Of a DNA stretch of 33,464 bases, positions 1-6,221 are shown in pieces. The DNA lies in the IMG/VR virus record IMGVR_UViG_3300020469_000141, positions 1 to 33,464 of that record; one strand, written 5' to 3'. Numbering within the stretch: position 1 is the stretch's first letter; the number at the start of each line of letters is the position of its first letter. Under the pieces are notes generated by a model. That model was not told where the DNA came from. It saw only the letters and a list, made by a program, of their open reading frames with translations, and ran no database searches. The translations under genes were made by a program, and so were the position numbers. Origin of the DNA: a virus.

Positions 1-68
1 GCATCGTTTGCTGCTTTCAAGTTAGCTAAGGATTGTATGTCAGATTGGAATCCTTTTTTGGACTTCAT
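1..68 (-). CDS. 5' end of an unidentified small phage gene (runs off the left edge)
   Basis: Reading leftwards from an ATG at 68-66, an open frame continues to the window edge and begins MKSKKGFQSDIQSLANLKAA. It is lysine-rich and shows no recognisable domain in the 22 residues visible. A good sigma70-like promoter lies just upstream on the same strand (92-120), which is the main support for this being a real gene. No strong Shine-Dalgarno sequence is visible before the ATG. The product is unknown. Confidence 0.5.
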   Translation of the reverse strand, partial: MKSKKGFQSDIQSLANLKAAND

Positions 69-91
69 TATAAAAACTTGTGTCTCTCTAT

Positions 92-120
92 ATTATAACA
101 CCTTATATGATATCTGTCTA
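92..120 (-). promoter_or_regulatory. sigma70-like promoter reading leftwards
   Basis: On the minus strand a -35 box TAGACA (120-115, one mismatch to TTGACA) is followed after exactly 17 bp by a perfect -10 box TATAAT (97-92). The -35 box overlaps the stop codon of the upstream membrane-protein gene. A start near 85 would give a short leader before the ATG at 68. A host-type promoter would allow expression early in infection, unlike the TATAAATA-type motifs elsewhere in the window. Confidence 0.6.
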
Positions 121-366
121 TATGACAGGATCAAAGTCATCTTTATCTTCTTCTAATGCGTCAAGTGCTTTCTGTCCGTCAAAGTATAATAACTCGTCTC
201 CCCACTGAACTCCTTCCATCTCTGGGTGTGGAGCAGGTAGTTTTGTTTTCTTTGGTTTCTTTTCTAATTCAAATACGTTTGCCATAGACTTGAAGAAGAA
301 TGCAAAGGTCATTCCTGCGAGTGCAAAGAATCCGAGTAGATAGACTGTGATGAAAATTTGATTCAT
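118..366 (-). CDS. Small single-pass membrane protein, conserved-cyanophage type
   Basis: An 82-residue protein. Residues 4-25 form a hydrophobic membrane segment (FITVYLLGFFALAGMTFAFF). A basic, proline-rich stretch follows (KKPKKTKLPAPHPEMEGV), then an acidic tail ending DKDDFDPVI. The arrangement of one N-terminal helix followed by HPEM and a G-D-E-L-L motif resembles small membrane proteins I recall from cyanophages and cyanobacteria (DUF2973-like), but that link is weak. Its ATG overlaps the stop codon of the upstream nuclease gene (ATGA), so the two are probably translationally coupled. Function unknown. Confidence 0.75.
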   Translation of the reverse strand: MNQIFITVYLLGFFALAGMTFAFFFKSMANVFELEKKPKKTKLPAPHPEMEGVQWGDELLYFDGQKALDALEEDKDDFDPVI

Positions 367-860
367 TGAAGTATTTCTGGTAGTGGTTCTCCTTCGTCAG
401 GCGGGAGCGTACCTCTCGCCATCCGTAAGTCTCTCAATTCTTGGAAGTTCTTTTGTTTAGTACCTCCATCATACGGCCATGCATACCCTTCGCCAATCAT
501 TTCTTCATTTATAGAAACAGTAGTCTCGCCAATATACAACCACCCAAGAAGACGACCATACTTACCCACGCCCCCTTTGAGTTCTGTTCTGATGGTGAGT
601 TCTTCATCTCCTGCAATTGTATCTTCTAATTTTTTCTTCAACCAGTTAGTAGCATCTATACCCAGTGCCTTCTCTTCTAAATCTCTTGTCCTCTTCTCAG
701 GGGTATCAATTCCAGCGACTCGTACTCTCTCTTTCTTGAATAGGTCAAAACCCAAATCAATCGTTACATCAATTGTATCGCCATCAACTACTCTGTTGAT
801 CTCTGTCACTCGGAAGTTGTAGCAACTCTTCCGACTCGGTGGAACCATCGCCCCCATCAT
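363..860 (-). CDS. Staphylococcal-nuclease-like (thermonuclease, SNase) family nuclease
   Basis: A 165-residue protein with the SNase OB-fold core at about residues 16-135. Visible motifs are VVDGDTIDV (24-32), RVRVAGIDTPE (45-55), GKYGRLLGWLYIG (99-111) and EGYAWPYDGG. By alignment with S. aureus nuclease, the calcium ligands Asp21 and Asp40 match D28 and D52, and catalytic Arg35, Glu43 and Arg87 match R47, E55 and R103, so an active calcium-dependent nuclease is expected. No signal peptide is seen, suggesting action inside the infected cell, perhaps host DNA breakdown. A GAGGAG Shine-Dalgarno lies 4-7 nt before the twin ATGs at 860 and 857, so the start is well supported even though it overlaps the upstream small ORF by about 75 nt. 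The 3' end overlaps the next gene as ATGA. Confidence 0.9.
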   Translation of the reverse strand: MMGAMVPPSRKSCYNFRVTEINRVVDGDTIDVTIDLGFDLFKKERVRVAGIDTPEKRTRDLEEKALGIDATNWLKKKLEDTIAGDEELTIRTELKGGVGKYGRLLGWLYIGETTVSINEEMIGEGYAWPYDGGTKQKNFQELRDLRMARGTLPPDEGEPLPEILQ

Positions 861-933
861 TCATCTCCTCAAAAGCCATACTTAGTATATAGTAGATATA
901 CCAAGATACCGCTAGTAGTAAAATTACCAGCAT
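784..933 (-). CDS. Small membrane protein overlapping the nuclease gene
   Basis: An open frame fills the gap between the SGNH-like gene and the nuclease. From the ATG at 933, preceded by GGGGAG at 8 nt, it encodes 49 residues. From a GTG at 957, which overlaps the upstream stop as GTGA, it encodes 57. Both give one hydrophobic segment (LVILLLAVSWYIYYIL) followed by an acidic tail (EEMNDGGDGSTESEE) that would lie on one side of the membrane. The last 75 or so bases are read out of frame with the nuclease gene. The operon context and the clean membrane segment argue for a real gene; the long overlap argues for caution. Confidence 0.55.
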   Translation of the reverse strand: MLVILLLAVSWYIYYILSMAFEEMNDGGDGSTESEELLQLPSDRDQQSS

Positions 934-953
934 CCAGATGACTCCCCAGACTA

Positions 954-1748
954 TCACAGCATTTTTTGTACGATAGGTTTCATGAATTTTACGATATCAA
1001 TATTTCCCTGCTTCGTCGGATGGAATGAATGAGGGTTTACCATACCTCTTTGCTGCAACAAGTCAATCCGATTACAATCATCAAACCAGTCTGAGAAATG
1101 GAACTTGTCTTTGTTACCGTGCCAACCATTTCTTCGTGCCAGAGTCGTACACATATCTTCTTCTAATGCTGGATTTGATATGACATCAGTGGTATTCAGT
1201 GTCTCATAGAATGCATAGGGCACTCCAAGTGCATCAAAATAATGCTGCCAATGAAGTATATTGTTTTTCAGGTCTCTCAGAAATACTCTTTCGTTGAAAT
1301 GTTCCTCATAATAAGCATAAGTATCAAAACCAGTCTTTGCTCTTTCCTTCATTCTCGCTGTAGGATCTACTTTTGATTGATTGAATGACACAGATGAATA
1401 ACTTTTGAGTCTATTGAACCACAATTCATCACGATAGATGGATGTAATACCCCATAAGACAACAGTATTTTCCCAATCCACCTCATTTTCTGCACAATAT
1501 CTGATTAGACGACGGAACTGTGACTGATTAGATGACCCACCTTTAGATAAATTGATGTTAGTAAGGTTCAATTCATTGCAAAGTTTGAGTCTCCAGCATG
1601 TATCGTCTTCAAAATCTCCTCCACTTTGACGATAAGCAGATCCTTTCCTAAAGATTGCTTTGTATGTTGCCTTGTCGACAGGGTTTTCTGCGTCATAGTA
1701 TGACCCAATACCAAAAACCCAACTACATCCGAGTGTTATAAGGTTCAT
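954..1748 (-). CDS. SGNH/GDSL-hydrolase-like protein, paralogue A
   Basis: A 264-residue protein with SGNH-type blocks. Block I is LITLGCSWVFG with candidate nucleophile S9. A later glycine/asparagine block is KGGSSNQSQFRR (69-80). VVLWGITSIYRDELW follows, and block V is SFHPTKQGN with candidate catalytic H243. The aspartate usually three residues before the catalytic histidine is absent (H240 here). The family includes esterases and polysaccharide deacetylases, so removal of acyl groups from a surface glycan is a reasonable inference, not a demonstration. It follows its paralogue in tandem with an ATGA overlap and is part of the leftward operon. Confidence 0.7.
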   Translation of the reverse strand: MNLITLGCSWVFGIGSYYDAENPVDKATYKAIFRKGSAYRQSGGDFEDDTCWRLKLCNELNLTNINLSKGGSSNQSQFRRLIRYCAENEVDWENTVVLWGITSIYRDELWFNRLKSYSSVSFNQSKVDPTARMKERAKTGFDTYAYYEEHFNERVFLRDLKNNILHWQHYFDALGVPYAFYETLNTTDVISNPALEEDMCTTLARRNGWHGNKDKFHFSDWFDDCNRIDLLQQRGMVNPHSFHPTKQGNIDIVKFMKPIVQKML

Positions 1749-2524
1749 ATCTTAATTACGTCGTCGAATAACTTTGCTATTCTAGCATGTGCTTCACGAG
1801 TTGGGTGGTATGAGTAAGGATTTACCAGTTCTTTCTTCTCTAAAAACTTCATTCTTCTACTATCATCGTTGTTGAACTGTGAGACATGGTACTCATCAGG
1901 GTCATAATTATCAAATTCGCAGTCATTACATAGTATAGACATCAGATCTCTATATTTTCTATCATTGAATAGCATCCTATCTATAGGAATAGGGTAGTCA
2001 TGATGGTTGAATGTGTCAAACCAGTAGTTTTCAATACCTAATCCCTCAAAAAAGAGGTTCCAATGCCTCATCTTATGTGAAAGTTCTTTGATTTTTTGCT
2101 TTTTATCGAAGTGCCACTCCAAATGATTGTCGACATCAAACCTCTTATGCTTCATATTCACATCTTTATTCATCCCATGACCATATAATACGTTCTGATA
2201 CCCTGCTTTACCTTCATGGTTCTTTGTCAACCATACCTCATGTCTGAATACTGAGGTAATACCCCATAATACTATGACTCTTTCTCTAGGTTTCTTCTTG
2301 AAGTAAGTGGTTGCTCTACGAAACTGTCTATCATTACTACTACCCATCTGTGAAAAGTTGAGATTAGTGCACTTCCACTTATTTGTAAGCACTCCTCGGA
2401 AGGATAATGTATCACAAGGAATGTCATCATCATTTTTATCCTTATATTCTTGTTCCTCCATACCTTTCTTGTATGCCACACCGACACCACGAGTCCATGA
2501 ACAACCAAATGTGACTAATAGCAT
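1745..2524 (-). CDS. SGNH/GDSL-hydrolase-like protein, paralogue B
   Basis: A 259-residue protein clearly related to its downstream neighbour. The shared landmarks are MLLVTFGCSWTRG at the N-terminus, QMGSSNDRQFRRA, VIVLWGITSVFRHEVWL, and NPYSYHPTREAH near the C-terminus. The ATG at 2524 is preferred because it aligns with the paralogue's MNLITLGCSW; an in-frame TTG two codons upstream is possible. As in the paralogue, the residue three before the block V histidine is not aspartate (tyrosine here). Function is inferred only at the level of an SGNH-type hydrolase, perhaps acting on acylated glycans. The two genes overlap as ATGA, consistent with one transcript. Confidence 0.7.
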   Translation of the reverse strand: MLLVTFGCSWTRGVGVAYKKGMEEQEYKDKNDDDIPCDTLSFRGVLTNKWKCTNLNFSQMGSSNDRQFRRATTYFKKKPRERVIVLWGITSVFRHEVWLTKNHEGKAGYQNVLYGHGMNKDVNMKHKRFDVDNHLEWHFDKKQKIKELSHKMRHWNLFFEGLGIENYWFDTFNHHDYPIPIDRMLFNDRKYRDLMSILCNDCEFDNYDPDEYHVSQFNNDDSRRMKFLEKKELVNPYSYHPTREAHARIAKLFDDVIKI

Positions 2525-2631
2525 GGACAACTCATCATTATCTTGAAGGATCTCTGATACTTGTCCTTGAATAACTTACGAAACATGATCATTGTCATGA
2601 TATGTGTTTGTTGGAATGCTATTTTTTCCAT
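2515..2631 (-). CDS. Possible 38-residue basic peptide bridging two genes
   Basis: An ATG at 2631 overlaps the end of the upstream sulfotransferase-like gene, and the frame ends at 2515, 10 nt inside the SGNH-like gene. The product begins MEKIAFQQTHIMTMIMFRKL, is rich in Met, Lys and Phe, and has no recognisable domain. The overlap at both ends is typical of coupled phage genes. Such a short frame could also be chance filling of a 90-base gap. Confidence 0.3.
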   Translation of the reverse strand: MEKIAFQQTHIMTMIMFRKLFKDKYQRSFKIMMSCPCY

Positions 2632-3596
2632 GATAAAGGTAGATACCCAAAGGTATTTTTGAAATCTGTGTAATATCTAGACATGTACAGGTGTGCACTA
2701 TGCAGATCCTGCTCTTCAAGGTCATCTATATCACTTTCCCACTGGTCTTGTAGAAATGGAAGGTGAGGAGCACGACTTCCCATGTTGGGAACGTAACAAT
2801 TATCATGAAGTTTTGTAATTTTATAAGACAAAAAGTTACTAAGACGTTCGAGTTGCTCTTTTTCTTGGGTTTTATCCCAAAGATCTTCCATTATGGTAAC
2901 ATAAGTATTCTCTACACCGAATGCAGAGGCAAATTTAGTGTACACTCCGGAGAAATCACATAAAGTACTACAACAATTTTGTTTCAAAAGGTAAAAAAAC
3001 AGTTTTTTGTGTTTTTTCTTGCGAATGAGTAGTTTAGATTTCATATCTTCCTTATGTTCGACGGAAAATTCAAATTTTTTGTTCAATAAACTACCAACTT
3101 CCGAAAAATAGCGTCTTACTGGGTCACGAAATTGAAAAGTGACCTTTACATCGAAGTGTTCTCGCAATTTAGGAGCAACCTCCGCCCAAAATTCGTATGG
3201 AAGTGCGTAATTTCCGTTTGTGAAGTCGCAAACTGCTGCATAAGTGTCTTTTACGGTCTCCCAATGACTCTTCCAGTAAGAAATGTAGTTTTCTATTGAT
3301 GGAGGACTTGCCAAATAAGGGTCTAGCGGAGTTTTGACCGCAAATTTGTTTTTACATGATAAGTATTGACCCCAAGGATGCTGAGAAGGACGCTTGTTAT
3401 ATAAATTTTGACCTGGAGCATATATTTCTTTAAAATGTTCTTCATATTTTGGATACTCACATAATCTTTTGAGATACCAGTTCTCTTTCAGGTGTCCCAT
3501 GTGTGCATATCTGTTATCAAGCGTCAAAGTATAGTGGAAGGGAGTGGTCGCTGCCCATCCTGCACCTGGATTCAATAATAGTGTTGGTTTTGACAT
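2619..3596 (-). CDS. Sulfotransferase-like protein, paralogue A
   Basis: A 325-residue soluble protein with the layout of PAPS-dependent sulfotransferases. An N-terminal strand and phosphate loop (LLLNPGAGWAATTPFHYTL, 6-24) stand where the 5'-phosphosulfate loop lies. VTFQFRDPVRRYFSE (152-166) matches the 3'-phosphate motif, with R157 and S165 as the expected contacts. The lysine or arginine normally inside the first loop (K-S-G-T-T) is a tryptophan here. A likely role is transfer of sulfate to a carbohydrate hydroxyl, but acceptor and activity are unknown. The ATG at 3596 lies 13 bp from the divergent plus-strand gene. A second copy at 3777-4670 shares both ends, including a DQWESDI motif near the C-terminus. 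Confidence 0.75.
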   Translation of the reverse strand: MSKPTLLLNPGAGWAATTPFHYTLTLDNRYAHMGHLKENWYLKRLCEYPKYEEHFKEIYAPGQNLYNKRPSQHPWGQYLSCKNKFAVKTPLDPYLASPPSIENYISYWKSHWETVKDTYAAVCDFTNGNYALPYEFWAEVAPKLREHFDVKVTFQFRDPVRRYFSEVGSLLNKKFEFSVEHKEDMKSKLLIRKKKHKKLFFYLLKQNCCSTLCDFSGVYTKFASAFGVENTYVTIMEDLWDKTQEKEQLERLSNFLSYKITKLHDNCYVPNMGSRAPHLPFLQDQWESDIDDLEEQDLHSAHLYMSRYYTDFKNTFGYLPLSWKK

Positions 3597-3609
3597 ATAT
3601 ACAGTAGTT

Positions 3610-3777
3610 ATGGTGGAACAAATGTCCTATGACGTCTACCTAGATAATGAGATTGTTTTTTCTGTATTGACAAAGATGCAAGCAGAGGAAAAACGTGACC
3701 AAATGCAAAAAATGATCATGGCAGGATTGAAAACTGATTATACTGCCGAACAGATCTCGATCAAGTATCATTCGTAA
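3610..3777 (+). CDS. Small conserved-type protein, YD(I/V)Y(V/L)D family
   Basis: A 55-residue soluble protein beginning MVEQMSYDVYLDNEIVFSVL. An alternative ATG at 3622, with GGTGGA just upstream, would give 51 residues. The open frame extends further upstream but would overlap the divergent gene, so the nearer starts are preferred. It resembles the 53-residue product at 7027-7188: both start YD-(I/V)-Y-(V/L)-D, have a helical middle, and end in an (R/K)Y motif. I recall similar small proteins in cyanophages, of unknown function. Its TAA overlaps the next ATG by one base (TAATG), so it probably leads the rightward sulfotransferase-carbamoyltransferase operon. Confidence 0.6.
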   Translation: MVEQMSYDVYLDNEIVFSVLTKMQAEEKRDQMQKMIMAGLKTDYTAEQISIKYHS

Positions 3778-4670
3778 TGAAACCCACCCTATTTCTGAAC
3801 GTTGGAACCGGATGGTCTGGTACAACTCCTTTATATTATACATTAGGGTGGTACAATAAGTATTGCCACAGTGGGCATCGCAAAGAGAAGGGATATTTGT
3901 GGTTGATGGACTTAGCTGAGACCAGAAACACATTTGAAAGGGTCAAATTCTACAAGCAGTTCTTTGGACCTTCAAAACAATCAACTACAAACAGAAAACC
4001 GAAGATATTCACACATGAGTCAAAATATATTGGTGGTAATTGGACACCAGAGGAAATAAACTATTTTTGGAGTCCTCCATTTACGATAGAGAAGTATATT
4101 GAGTATTATGTCAAGCATTGGGACTTTATAAAACATGATTACAAGGCAGTAAGCGATTTTTCCAATCCTAACGGATTTTGCACTCCAGAATTTTTGATGA
4201 AGTACGCTCCAGCACTCAAATCTGTGTTTGACGTAAAAATTCATGTTGTCTTCCGTGATCCATTACGCAGATTGTGGAGTTTACGTCAAAAACAAAATCC
4301 TAAAGACCCAGTTCGGCAATTTATGAAGATGGGAGTCGATTTTGGATATGTACAGTACTTTATCAAGTTTGTTGACGCATTTGGAATTGATAATTGTCAT
4401 ATGACGGTTATGGAAGAATTTTGGAGAGGGGAAACAAAAGAATTGTCGGAATTCATCGACTTTGAGATAAAGGAAGTTCATCCAAACGCATATGTTCCAG
4501 ATGTAGGTCCTAATGCTCCTAGAATCCAATATTTGGATGATCAGTGGGAGTCTGATATAATGCATATGCCAAAAGAGGTAAAAGACTACGGAATGAACAT
4601 GCTAAAACCCGTCTATATACATTTCAAGGATTACTTCGGTGATCTTCCTGAAAAGTGGAGTACATTATGA
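3777..4670 (+). CDS. Sulfotransferase-like protein, paralogue B
   Basis: A 297-residue paralogue of the leftward gene at 2619-3596. The N-terminal loop is LFLNVGTGWSGTTPLYYTL (5-23), close to the canonical SGTT phosphosulfate loop but with W13 where lysine is usual. The second nucleotide motif, VVFRDPLRRLWSLR, includes R160 and S168. The C-terminal YLDDQWESDI and FGDLPEKWS segments match those of the paralogue. Predicted role: sulfate transfer from PAPS to a glycan or small molecule, acceptor unknown. It overlaps both neighbours (TAATG before, ATGA after), so it is probably co-expressed with the carbamoyltransferase two genes on. Confidence 0.75.
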   Translation: MKPTLFLNVGTGWSGTTPLYYTLGWYNKYCHSGHRKEKGYLWLMDLAETRNTFERVKFYKQFFGPSKQSTTNRKPKIFTHESKYIGGNWTPEEINYFWSPPFTIEKYIEYYVKHWDFIKHDYKAVSDFSNPNGFCTPEFLMKYAPALKSVFDVKIHVVFRDPLRRLWSLRQKQNPKDPVRQFMKMGVDFGYVQYFIKFVDAFGIDNCHMTVMEEFWRGETKELSEFIDFEIKEVHPNAYVPDVGPNAPRIQYLDDQWESDIMHMPKEVKDYGMNMLKPVYIHFKDYFGDLPEKWSTL

Positions 4671-4810
4671 TTTGGCCATTCAACATTATCACTACATGGT
4701 GGAAACTAAGAAAGATTAGAGAAGAAGACCCGTATATTTACGAAGATGACGAATATGACGCAATGTTGGACGAAGATAACGACTATGAGGATTTGAGTGA
4801 AGGAAAATGA
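4667..4810 (+). CDS. Small acidic protein with an amphipathic N-terminus
   Basis: A 47-residue protein starting MIWPFNIITTWWKLRKIREE and continuing as an Asp/Glu/Tyr-rich tail (YEDDEYDAMLDEDNDYED). The tryptophan-rich start could sit on a membrane surface, while the tail is strongly acidic. It overlaps the sulfotransferase stop (ATGA) and the carbamoyltransferase start (ATGA), so it fits an operon exactly with no gap. No family recognised. Confidence 0.65.
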   Translation: MIWPFNIITTWWKLRKIREEDPYIYEDDEYDAMLDEDNDYEDLSEGK

Positions 4811-6186
4811 TTGGTTTCTCCGAAGGATTCCATGATAGTGCTGTTGCGTGTGTCAGTGGCGGTATAATTACCTATGCTACGCATGGAGAACGCTTTTCAA
4901 GAAGAAAGCACGATAAAAGGTTGTGTATAGAGGCTGCTGCGATTGCGAAAGGATTAAATATCTTTGATGACGTAATATCTTTCTATGAACGACCTTTTCC
5001 CAAAAGACTACGTCAATTTACCGCAGGACAGAAGGCATGGAGACGAGATAGGGAATTATGCATGCAACCAACGCATTATTGCGAACATCACATGTCTCAT
5101 GCTGCTGCTGCGTTTCAAACCAGCGTTTTTGATGAAGCAGCATGTGTGGTGGTCGATAGTATTGGAGAATGGGACTGTAGTTCAATCTGGACTGCAAAAA
5201 TGGTTGATGGTAAGGCAAAATACAAAAAAGTATGGAATATGCGATATCCCAAGTCAATTGGACTGTGGTATTCCGCATTGACGAAATGGGCGGGTCTAAG
5301 ACCCTTAGATGAGGAATATATCTTCATGGGTATGGCAGCGTACGGAGAAGCGAAGTATATTGACGAAGTTTCCGCATTATTACACCAAAACAACCACAAG
5401 GGTATAAAAGACTTACATGGTGCTCCACACGACATTGCAAAGAGTGCAGAAGTGGTTTTAGAGTACGAATTGAGAAATATATTTGAAATAGCACTAACTT
5501 ACTCAAATAACATCTGCTATGGTGGTGGAGTCGCCCTCAACTGCGTTGTAAACACCAAACTAAGGGAAATGTGCAATTTATGGATTATGCCGAATCCTGG
5601 CGATGCTGGAGGTGCCTTAGGAGCAGCATTAATTCCATATGGCGGAAAAGTGCAATTCTCGCCATATGTGGGTTATAATATTCTTAAAAAACCAGATCCT
5701 AATGAAATCGTCGCAAAACTCTTATCAGAAGGAATCGTGGGGGTTGCGAATGGCCGTGCTGAGTTTGGTCCTCGTGCTCTCGGTAATCGAAGTCTATTGG
5801 CGGATCCACGCAAAATCTCAACAAAATCACATGTAAACGCAATAAAACGCAGACAGAAGTTCAGACCGTTCGCTCCAGCGATATTAGAAGAGTATTGTAC
5901 GGACTATTTTGAAATGCCAGCACATTCACGATATATGTCGTATGTTTATCAATGTAAACGTCCACATGACATTCCTGCGGTTCTACACGTTGATAACAGT
6001 GCTAGAGTACAAACTGTACCAGAATCATCGGAATCTATCCTCAGGGAGATCCTAGAGGTATGGTATGAACGTACAGGTTGTCCTGTCTTATTGAATACAT
6101 CATTGAACATAAGGGGTAAACCTATGGTAAATGATTTTTCTGACGCACTCAACTTCTCCGCAAAGTACCGTATTGACGTATACTAA
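4807..6186 (+). CDS. O-carbamoyltransferase, NodU/CmcH/TobZ family
   Basis: A 459-residue protein. The N-terminal Kae1-like domain (about 1-300) shows GFSEGFHDSA with H9, and HHMSHAAAAF with H94, H95 and H98; these match metal and carbamoyl-phosphate ligands of this family. It also shows VVVDSIGEWD, YGGGVALNCVVN and PGDAGGALGAA. The C-terminal domain starts near 309 with AEFGPRALGNRSLLADPR and KFRPFAPAI, and ends in VLLNTSLNIRGKPMVN. The family transfers a carbamoyl group from carbamoyl phosphate, through a carbamoyl-adenylate, to a hydroxyl, often on a sugar. The protein is shorter than NodU (about 560), and its last 30 residues appear trimmed. It sits in an operon with a sulfotransferase, so modification of the same glycan is plausible. 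Its stop codon lies inside a late promoter motif. Confidence 0.9.
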   Translation: MIGFSEGFHDSAVACVSGGIITYATHGERFSRRKHDKRLCIEAAAIAKGLNIFDDVISFYERPFPKRLRQFTAGQKAWRRDRELCMQPTHYCEHHMSHAAAAFQTSVFDEAACVVVDSIGEWDCSSIWTAKMVDGKAKYKKVWNMRYPKSIGLWYSALTKWAGLRPLDEEYIFMGMAAYGEAKYIDEVSALLHQNNHKGIKDLHGAPHDIAKSAEVVLEYELRNIFEIALTYSNNICYGGGVALNCVVNTKLREMCNLWIMPNPGDAGGALGAALIPYGGKVQFSPYVGYNILKKPDPNEIVAKLLSEGIVGVANGRAEFGPRALGNRSLLADPRKISTKSHVNAIKRRQKFRPFAPAILEEYCTDYFEMPAHSRYMSYVYQCKRPHDIPAVLHVDNSARVQTVPESSESILREILEVWYERTGCPVLLNTSLNIRGKPMVNDFSDALNFSAKYRIDVY

Positions 6187-6190
6187 ATAA
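6183..6190 (+). promoter_or_regulatory. TATAAATA-like late promoter before the glycosyltransferase gene
   Basis: CTAAATAA resembles the T4 late consensus TATAAATA and the CTAAATA variant I recall from cyanophages. It overlaps the carbamoyltransferase stop codon and lies 31 nt before the next ATG, leaving room for a start site and a short leader. Confidence 0.5.
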
Positions 6191-6221
6191 CGCAGTATAA
6201 TGAATTGAAAGCGCATTCGGA

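Noticed and set aside
2525-2530. TTG start for SGNH paralogue B
   Set aside because: The ATG at 2524 aligns exactly with the paralogue's N-terminus, and TTG adds only two residues.
3544-3609. Upstream extension of the small plus-strand gene
   Set aside because: The extension runs antisense over the N-terminal codons of the divergent sulfotransferase-like gene. The ATGs at 3610 or 3622 give a product matching the paralogue at 7027.
3597-3640. Divergent promoter between the two sulfotransferase-side operons
   Set aside because: The gap is only 13 bp. A TTGACA-like string near 3589 has no -10 box at the right distance, and no TATAAATA motif was found on either strand, so no promoter is called.
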